DNA of 16,782 nucleotides from an uncultured Bacteroidales bacterium. Its GTDB lineage: Bacteria; Bacteroidota; Bacteroidia; Bacteroidales; Muribaculaceae. The notes beneath the pieces are model-generated. The model saw nothing but the letters and a program-made list of their open reading frames with translations. It did not search any database and was not told where the DNA came from. Numbering within the stretch: position 1 is the first letter of the stretch; each line of letters begins with the position of its first letter. This document shows, piece by piece, positions 7,901-12,755 of this stretch. The stretch spans positions 1-16,782 of the forward strand of contig CAMWUH010000017.1 of assembly GCA_947177325.1 (NCBI GenBank), written 5' to 3'. The translations under genes and the position numbers were made by a program.

Positions 7901-8461
7901 CTACTTAATTCTGGTGGAGATAATGGCGCGGTCGCCGCAATTCACCTCTAAACGCATATCCTCGGCTACCTCAAAACGGGCCCGGGAGGGGAGCACGATT
8001 ATGTCGCCGTTTTTGAGGGTGAAGAAGCGCGACAGCGACTCTATCGCCAGGGCGGCAACGTCGGGGAGCAGACCGTGGATGGTTAGGCGGCATGGTGAGT
8101 CGACCTCAAAAGGAGTCGAGGCCAATTCGGCAGCCCGGCAACGCTCGCCAATGACCCAAGCGCTGTCAACAGCCTCGGCCCAAGGGGTTGACTCAATGTT
8201 GTCAGAGGCGGGGATAGCGTGGGCCACGCAGGTAAATTCCTCATAATACCGTGCGGCAAACCGGCGGGCAATGCGCTTGCCCAAGCGATTGACGATCACT
8301 GCAGCCGACAGTTGCAGTTGCCATTGCTCAGACGTTTCGGGCAGGAAAAGCGGCTTGGGATTGTAAATCAGCGAGGAGTCGGTAGCCACACCCAAGGGGG
8401 GGAAGGCCGTGGCATCGGCTAATTGCTCGGGAGTGGAGTTAGCGAGGTTGAGAATTTTCAC
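7901..8461 (-). CDS. FAH-like protein lacking metal ligands (pseudoenzyme)
   Basis: A 186-residue protein that I recognise as a degenerate relative of the fumarylacetoacetate hydrolase fold. The parts that match are SSLIYNPKPLFLPE (28-41), IVNRLGKRIARRFAARYYE (56-74) and SRFFTLKNGDIIV (144-156), the usual YFTLKxGDII block. Family members bind Mg or Ca through an E-x-E pair and an Asp. Here the pair reads Gln48-x-Gln50, and the Asp of the DxxARD motif aligns with Ala82. The TGTP turn is LPSR, and the Lys of the KPDSALL motif is gone. It is therefore probably not a hydrolase. It starts with GTG, overlapping the rex stop as GTGA, so translation is likely coupled to rex. The family assignment is by eye. 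Confidence 0.72.
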   Translation of the reverse strand: MKILNLANSTPEQLADATAFPPLGVATDSSLIYNPKPLFLPETSEQWQLQLSAAVIVNRLGKRIARRFAARYYEEFTCVAHAIPASDNIESTPWAEAVDSAWVIGERCRAAELASTPFEVDSPCRLTIHGLLPDVAALAIESLSRFFTLKNGDIIVLPSRARFEVAEDMRLEVNCGDRAIISTRIK

Positions 8462-9102
8462 GACTTCAGTCTATGTGTTGGGTTTTGAGAATCTAATCGG
8501 TTGTAAATCAGTGCTAAATGGGAATAGAGTGAGGTGTTGGAAATCACAACGCCGCGAGGGGCCCTGATACGGAAGGGGGTGAAATTCCAAAGTCCCTTGA
8601 TGCCGGCATCTATCAATCGGTCAACCCCTTCCTGGGCGTGGTCGACCGGGAGAGTTACTATACCGATTTCAGCATGAAGACGGCGGCATTGCAGGTCAAG
8701 GTCGTCGACCGAGTAGATGCTGACATCGTTGACCTTGGTGCCGATAATGGCCGGATTTATGTCAAAGCCGGCCACTATGTTAAGCCCGTAGTGGGCCAGG
8801 CCGGAGTCAGAAATCAGCGCCTTTCCCAGCGAACCTACGCCAAGCACCACGGCGTTGTGGCGGCGCTTGAACCCTAACAGGGCCTCCAACTCGCAGCAGA
8901 GCTGATTGACTTCGTAGCCCACACGGGTTTTCCCTTTCAAATGCAAGAATGAAAGGTCTTTGGCAATTTGCGAAGCGTCGACATTGAGCTCACGGGATAT
9001 GCGGGTAGAGCTTACGTATTCAATGCCTTGGGCCTGCAGCAGACTGACAAAAGCGAGATACCAGGGCAGACGGCGTAGCGAGGGTTCGGGAATTTGGTCC
9101 AT
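8458..9102 (-). CDS. rex: Redox-sensing transcriptional repressor Rex
   Basis: A 214-residue homodimeric repressor that senses the NADH/NAD+ ratio and leaves DNA when NADH rises. It typically controls fermentation and respiration genes. The N-terminal winged helix spans about 10-75, with ISRELNVDASQIAKDLSFL as the recognition region. The Rossmann domain opens with VVLGVGSLGKAL (GxGxxG at 88-93), with FD at 113-114 at the end of strand 2. The helix near 205-214 is the swapped C-terminal part. The ATG at 9102 gives the normal Rex length. A TTG at 9279 would add 59 residues with no family match. It diverges from the C-S lyase gene and overlaps the downstream FAH-like gene by four bases. Confidence 0.93.
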   Translation of the reverse strand: MDQIPEPSLRRLPWYLAFVSLLQAQGIEYVSSTRISRELNVDASQIAKDLSFLHLKGKTRVGYEVNQLCCELEALLGFKRRHNAVVLGVGSLGKALISDSGLAHYGLNIVAGFDINPAIIGTKVNDVSIYSVDDLDLQCRRLHAEIGIVTLPVDHAQEGVDRLIDAGIKGLWNFTPFRIRAPRGVVISNTSLYSHLALIYNRLDSQNPTHRLKS

Positions 9103-9131
9103 ATTAGCTTGGAGAGGAGTATATTTAGGGT

Positions 9132-9165
9132 TATGTTGGCGGTTTTTTGCCGGGAAATCAACATA
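9132..9165 (-). promoter_or_regulatory. Inverted repeat in the rex leader
   Basis: TATGTTG (9132-9138) and CAACATA (9159-9165) are perfect 7-bp arms. They enclose a smaller CGG/CCG pair around a T-run. If rex is transcribed from the motif at 9184-9191, this lies in the first ~50 bases of its mRNA. It could be an operator or an RNA hairpin. It does not match the TTGTGA/TCACAA Rex box, and the 20-base spacing is long for a dimer site. Confidence 0.3.
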
Positions 9166-9183
9166 TTTGCAATCGTCACACCA

Positions 9184-9191
9184 CAAAGTTA
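9184..9191 (-). promoter_or_regulatory. Probable rex promoter, -7 motif TAACTTTG
   Basis: The plus strand reads CAAAGTTA, giving TAACTTTG on the minus strand, an exact match to the Bacteroidales primary-sigma -7 consensus TAnnTTTG. It predicts a leader of about 75 bases before the rex ATG at 9102. The -33 TTTG is poor: TTTC lies about 22 bases upstream. Confidence 0.45.
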
Positions 9192-9203
9192 CAAAAATTT
9201 CGT

Positions 9204-9211
9204 TATTTTTG
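9204..9211 (+). promoter_or_regulatory. Probable promoter of the C-S lyase gene, -7 motif TATTTTTG
   Basis: This is an exact TAnnTTTG match on the plus strand, followed by GCA as is common in this group, and placed 75 bases before the ATG at 9287. It forms one arm of CAAAAAT-TTCGTT-ATTTTTG (9192-9211), a perfect 7-bp inverted repeat, and lies 12 bases from the rex -7 motif facing the other way. The two promoters must compete for space. No good -33 element is seen. Confidence 0.45.
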
Positions 9212-9286
9212 CAGAAATTTTCATAATGCCTTTCAGCCCTCGGGCTATCAATACCATAAGAACCGACTTTAAACACCAATCATTCA

Positions 9287-10468
9287 ATGTCACATTATAA
9301 TTTTGATTCTTGCACCGACCGTCGCCATTCCGACGCTATAAAGTATGCTGAGTTGAGCCAATTTTTCGGCGACACCGACCTGCTGCCCATGTGGATTGCC
9401 GACATGGATTTTGATGTGTGTCCGGAAATATGCGAGGCGCTGACACGCCGCATCGACCACCACATCTATGGCTATGCCTCAATTCCACCGGAGTTTTACC
9501 CCACTATCAGCCAATGGTTGCAGCGTCGCCACAACTTTAAAGTCGAGCCGGAGGAGATGACCTTCGTGCCGGGTGTGGTGCGTGGCATCGGTTATGTTAT
9601 CAACCGCCTGACCCGTCCCGGCGAAAAAATTCTGATTCAGCCCCCGGTTTACCACCCGTTCCGCCACGTGATTGAGGGAAACAACCGCGTGGTGGTCACT
9701 AATCCGCTCCGCCCCGTGGCCGGAGGCTACGAGATGGATCTGGAGGGATTGGCCGAAGTGATCGAGCGCGAGAAGCCGGTGATGATGATATTGTGTAACC
9801 CCCACAATCCGGTGGGAATTCAATGGAGTCGCGAAACACTTGAGCGCGTTGCTGAAATCTGTGCCCGTCAAGGCGTTATCGTAATCTCCGATGAAATTCA
9901 TGGCGACCTGATGCTTGGCGGCATAAGCCACGTGCCATTCCTCGACGTGAGCGATGACGCCCGCAGAATCGGCATTATGCTCGGCGCGCCCTCAAAATCG
10001 TTCAACATTCCGGGCATGGTTAGCTCGTGGATGATAATAAAGGACCCGTTGTTGCGCCGCCGCATGTTTGACTGGCTGACAGTCAATGAGTTTAATGTGC
10101 CCACCTTCTTTGCCACCACCGCCACGATAGCAGCCTACACCCACGGCGAAAAGTGGCTCGATGAAGCCCTTGCCTATATCGAGGGAAATATTGACTATGT
10201 GGCCGAGAATATAGGACGGATGACCGGTGGCAAACTCAAGATTGTAAGGCCCTCGGCTTCGTTTCTGGTGTGGCTTGACTGCCGCGACCTCGGTATGACC
10301 CACGAACAACTCAAGCAATTTATCATTGACAAGGCCCGATTGGCGCTCAACGATGGCGCAATGTTCGGAATCGAGGGCGAGGGGTATATGCGCATGAACC
10401 TCGGCGCACCGCGCTCCGTTGTAGAGAAAGCTCTAAAGCAATTAAGCGATGCCATAATGCTTATATAG
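9287..10468 (+). CDS. MalY/PatB-type PLP-dependent C-S lyase (cystathionine beta-lyase-like)
   Basis: A 393-residue fold-type I aminotransferase-like enzyme of the MalY/PatB group. It cleaves the C-S bond of cystathionine or cysteine conjugates to pyruvate, ammonia and a thiol. The opening LLPMWIADMDFDVCPEI (32-48) is diagnostic. NPHNPVG at 171-177 and SDEIHGDL at 201-208 hold the cofactor ring, Lys237 in APSKSFNIPG is the Schiff-base lysine, and the Arg near residue 375 (YMRMNLGAPRS) binds the substrate carboxylate. Length is normal. It is transcribed away from rex. The L,D-transpeptidase gene follows after 33 bases on the same strand and may share its transcript. Substrate preference cannot be told from sequence alone, so no gene symbol is given. 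Confidence 0.92.
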   Translation: MSHYNFDSCTDRRHSDAIKYAELSQFFGDTDLLPMWIADMDFDVCPEICEALTRRIDHHIYGYASIPPEFYPTISQWLQRRHNFKVEPEEMTFVPGVVRGIGYVINRLTRPGEKILIQPPVYHPFRHVIEGNNRVVVTNPLRPVAGGYEMDLEGLAEVIEREKPVMMILCNPHNPVGIQWSRETLERVAEICARQGVIVISDEIHGDLMLGGISHVPFLDVSDDARRIGIMLGAPSKSFNIPGMVSSWMIIKDPLLRRRMFDWLTVNEFNVPTFFATTATIAAYTHGEKWLDEALAYIEGNIDYVAENIGRMTGGKLKIVRPSASFLVWLDCRDLGMTHEQLKQFIIDKARLALNDGAMFGIEGEGYMRMNLGAPRSVVEKALKQLSDAIMLI

Positions 10469-10501
10469 GCATGTTTCAGCCCAATCAGTTATTCACTCAA
10501 T

Positions 10502-11485
10502 ATGTTTTCACCTTTATCATTAAAAAAACACATCTTATTCGCAGTTTTCGCTGCCACCCTGTTGAGCTCATGCGGCGGCACTGACAATGCTGCCCCCGCT
10601 GAGCAACAATCAGCATCTGAAATTGCCACTGACTCAGTGGCAGCCGATGACCTGAAACCGCAAAAAGTAAAGGTAAAATTCTCGACCCCCGACGAGATGC
10701 TCGCCTATATGAACCGCTCGGCCGACTCGGCCCGCTTCGCTTCGGGTGTGCTCCCTCGCATGGTAGAGACAGCTCCGAGCTATGCCGACTCAATTCTTAA
10801 CTCCGCCTACGAGCGTTTTCTGGTTGTAGACAAATCAAAAATGCGCGTGTTTGTGTTTGACAGCTGCGGAGTGCAGTTGGTCAATTATGGGATAGCCGTT
10901 GGCAAAGGCGCCGGCAACAAGCAGCAGAAAGGTGATTGCCGCACCCCCGAAGGCTACTTCACGGCCGAAGGTATCTACGACAGTACCAAATGGCTTTACA
11001 CCGATGATAACGGAGTTACATCGCCTGTAAAGGGACAGTTCGGCCCGCGCTACATACGCCTTCGCTCGGCCCGCAGAAGTTTCCCGGTGGGAATTCACGG
11101 CACCTGTGCGCCATGGTCGATTGGCGGCCGTAGAAGCCACGGATGCATACGCCTGACTAATGAAAACATTATGGCTCTGGTGGAATATGCCGAGCCGGGA
11201 ATGCCTATCATAGTGTTACCGTCGGAGCGCGACCAGAAGGCCAACAAGAAGGATGGGAAACTCTCGCTCTATTTCGTCACCTGCGACACTATCCCTGACG
11301 CCCATCCCTATTTTCCTCCGGAATCATCTTTCTTACCTCAAGAGCCGGTTGACTCGACAGCTGTCGAAACGCCCGACGTTACGGAGCAATTGCCTGCCGA
11401 AGCTGCTACAGAAGCGACCTCCGAGCCGACAGAGCCGACTGAGGTCACAGATAGCCCGGCTCTGCCGGCTCCTTCAGAGGAGTGA
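10502..11485 (+). CDS. L,D-transpeptidase (YkuD) lipoprotein
   Basis: A 327-residue lipoprotein with a YkuD catalytic domain. The signal peptide ends at the lipobox LLSSC, with Cys24 as the lipid-bearing residue and GGTDNAAPAEQQ after it. A linker to about residue 100 precedes the catalytic domain (about 103-240). The first conserved His is in GIHGT at 199, and SHGCIRLTN at 212-220 holds the second His (213) and nucleophile Cys215. Such enzymes form 3-3 peptidoglycan cross-links or attach proteins to peptidoglycan. The last ~65 residues form an acidic Pro/Thr/Glu-rich tail with repeated EPTEPTEVT-like segments, beyond the normal domain end and probably disordered. It follows the C-S lyase gene by 33 bases and converges on the Sir2 gene. 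Confidence 0.92.
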   Translation: MFSPLSLKKHILFAVFAATLLSSCGGTDNAAPAEQQSASEIATDSVAADDLKPQKVKVKFSTPDEMLAYMNRSADSARFASGVLPRMVETAPSYADSILNSAYERFLVVDKSKMRVFVFDSCGVQLVNYGIAVGKGAGNKQQKGDCRTPEGYFTAEGIYDSTKWLYTDDNGVTSPVKGQFGPRYIRLRSARRSFPVGIHGTCAPWSIGGRRSHGCIRLTNENIMALVEYAEPGMPIIVLPSERDQKANKKDGKLSLYFVTCDTIPDAHPYFPPESSFLPQEPVDSTAVETPDVTEQLPAEAATEATSEPTEPTEVTDSPALPAPSEE

Positions 11486-11496
11486 AAATTACGGTA

Positions 11497-11526
11497 TTCC
11501 CGGGTTGCAATATCGGGAGCCGGGTC
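11497..11526. terminator. Hairpin between convergent ldt and sir2 genes
   Basis: In the 40-base gap between two facing stop codons, TTCCCG (11497-11502) pairs with CGGGAG (11514-11519). Alternatively CCCGG (11499-11503) pairs with CCGGG (11520-11524). Either form could serve as a bidirectional 3'-end structure. A T-run is absent. On the minus strand it begins in the Sir2 TAG stop with GACCCGGCTCCC, nearly the same sequence as after the glycosyltransferase stop at 1392. Confidence 0.45.
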
Positions 11527-12218
11527 TAATCTTGGGCAGGGCGGAGAAGGTCAACTAATGTGGCAACGCCTTGCGTGGCCGGTTGGCGGATAACGTTGAC
11601 CCACGAGGGCACCGCAGCCGGGTTAGGGTCGATGTAATAGACCGGGGTGCCCGGCTTGACGCATTGAAGCAGTCCGGCAGCGGGATAAACCACCAATGTG
11701 GTGCCGATTACCACGAAAATATCAGCCTCCGAAGCCAATTCAGCTGCCGGCTCTATCATTGGCACCGCCTCCTGGAAAAACACAATGTCGGGGCGCACGT
11801 TGTGGCCCTCAATCTCGGTTTCGGGTGTAGTGCGGACGGTGTAGTCGTTGAGTCGCCACACTTGTGAGCGGTCGTCCATTGAAGCAACATTCATCAACTC
11901 GCCGTGGAGGTGGAGAATATTGGAACTGCCTGCGCGCTCGTGCAGATCGTCAACGTTTTGAGTGATGATGTAAACATCGTACCATTTTTCCAGCTCTACC
12001 AGTCCGCGATGAGCCGCATTAGGCTCCACCGTGGCCAATTGAGCACGGCGGTCGTTGTAAAATTCATGCACTAACTTGGGGTTGCGACGAAAACCGTCGG
12101 CCGACGCCACTTCCATAACGTCGTAGTTTTCCCATAGTCCGTCGCTGTCGCGAAAGGTTTTTATGCCGCTTTCGGCGCTGATGCCTGCGCCTGTCGATAT
12201 AACTAATTTCTTTTTCAT
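11526..12218 (-). CDS. Sir2-family NAD-dependent protein deacylase without zinc site
   Basis: A 230-residue sirtuin. The NAD site is shown by STGAGISAESGI (8-19), TFRD (21-24) and TQNVDDLH (86-93). His105 in HLHGE is the catalytic base, and GTTLVVYPAAG (172-182) closes the Rossmann fold. Tyr54-x-x-Arg57 in FYNDRR matches the CobB/SIRT5 pair that favours succinyl and other acidic acyl groups. The two Cys-x-x-Cys zinc pairs expected after the catalytic His are absent: between 106 and 150 there is no Cys, and the only Cys is 186. The small domain is replaced by a shorter RSQVWRLNDYTVR loop. Zinc-free sirtuins exist in Bacteroidota, so this is probably intact. It lies 33 bases after folK, likely the end of the nusA transcript. 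Confidence 0.9.
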   Translation of the reverse strand: MKKKLVISTGAGISAESGIKTFRDSDGLWENYDVMEVASADGFRRNPKLVHEFYNDRRAQLATVEPNAAHRGLVELEKWYDVYIITQNVDDLHERAGSSNILHLHGELMNVASMDDRSQVWRLNDYTVRTTPETEIEGHNVRPDIVFFQEAVPMIEPAAELASEADIFVVIGTTLVVYPAAGLLQCVKPGTPVYYIDPNPAAVPSWVNVIRQPATQGVATLVDLLRPAQD

Positions 12219-12251
12219 GATGTCAGATAATCAGGGGTTAATATAACTTTA

Positions 12252-12737
12252 TTAAGAGTGTTTGTTAGAGTGTTTGTTAAATAACAGTCGGGTTGTATCT
12301 AAAGTTGGGTTGAGTTGGGCAAAAGGGATGGTTACGAATGAGCGTTGCAAGGCTCGGGGATGAGGCAATGTAAGATGGGGGGAGTTGAGGCTGATGCCCT
12401 CCATCCAGATTATGTCGATGTCGACAATGCGGTCGGCGTAAGAGCCGTCGGGATGACGGTGGGAGGCGGACGAAAGGGTCTTTTCGGCCATTTGCGTGGC
12501 TTCTAACAGCGCGTAAGGCTCAAGAGTGGTAACGAGGTTGACGCCCGCGTTAACAAAGAAATTGGGGGAGGAGAAGCCCCAAGGCTCGCTTTCGACCGGC
12601 GAGCTGACGCGGATGGTAGCGGCGGCTTCGGGGTCGCCACACTTGGCCAATGCGCTTTTTAAAGCATCAACGGCGGCCATTATGTTGCCATAACGGTCGC
12701 CGAGATTAGAGCCTATGTTTAAATGCGTCAGACGCAT
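12252..12737 (-). CDS. folK: 2-amino-4-hydroxy-6-hydroxymethyldihydropteridine pyrophosphokinase
   Basis: A 161-residue HPPK of folate synthesis. It moves pyrophosphate from ATP to 6-hydroxymethyl-dihydropterin. LNIGSNLGDR at 6-15 is the N-terminal signature, SEPWGF near 50-55 lies in the substrate loop, ADRIVDIDII near 100-110 provides the two metal-binding Asp, and LPHPRALQRSFVTIPFAQL is the C-terminal signature. It lies 18 bases after infB, so it is co-transcribed. Its final eight residues, NKHSNKHS, come from an exact 12-bp tandem duplication at 12255-12278 and are not part of the fold. The start codon lies inside a perfect inverted repeat. Confidence 0.95.
   Translation of the reverse strand: MRLTHLNIGSNLGDRYGNIMAAVDALKSALAKCGDPEAAATIRVSSPVESEPWGFSSPNFFVNAGVNLVTTLEPYALLEATQMAEKTLSSASHRHPDGSYADRIVDIDIIWMEGISLNSPHLTLPHPRALQRSFVTIPFAQLNPTLDTTRLLFNKHSNKHS
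12255..12278. repeat. 12-bp tandem duplication at the folK 3' end
   Basis: Two exact copies of AGAGTGTTTGTT stand head to tail immediately before the stop codon. On the minus strand each encodes Asn-Lys-His-Ser, lengthening FolK by four residues without changing the frame. It looks like a recent slippage event. Confidence 0.9.
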
Positions 12738-12738
12738 T
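12722..12738. promoter_or_regulatory. Palindrome covering the folK start codon
   Basis: AATGCGTC (12722-12729) and GACGCATT (12731-12738) are perfect arms around one base. In the mRNA a 7-bp stem with a 3-base loop would hold the folK AUG at its 5' side. The infB stop lies only 18 bases upstream, so ribosomes finishing infB could open it. Confidence 0.4.
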
Positions 12739-12755
12739 ATTCTAAAGTGGCGTGA

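Noticed and set aside
9177..9200. Canonical Rex box near the rex promoter
   Set aside because: GTGTGA and CACAA fragments are present but do not form the TTGTGA-spacer-TCACAA palindrome.
9103..9279. Upstream extension of Rex from a TTG at 9279
   Set aside because: The extra 59 residues do not resemble Rex, and they would run through both promoter motifs. The ATG at 9102 gives the normal length.
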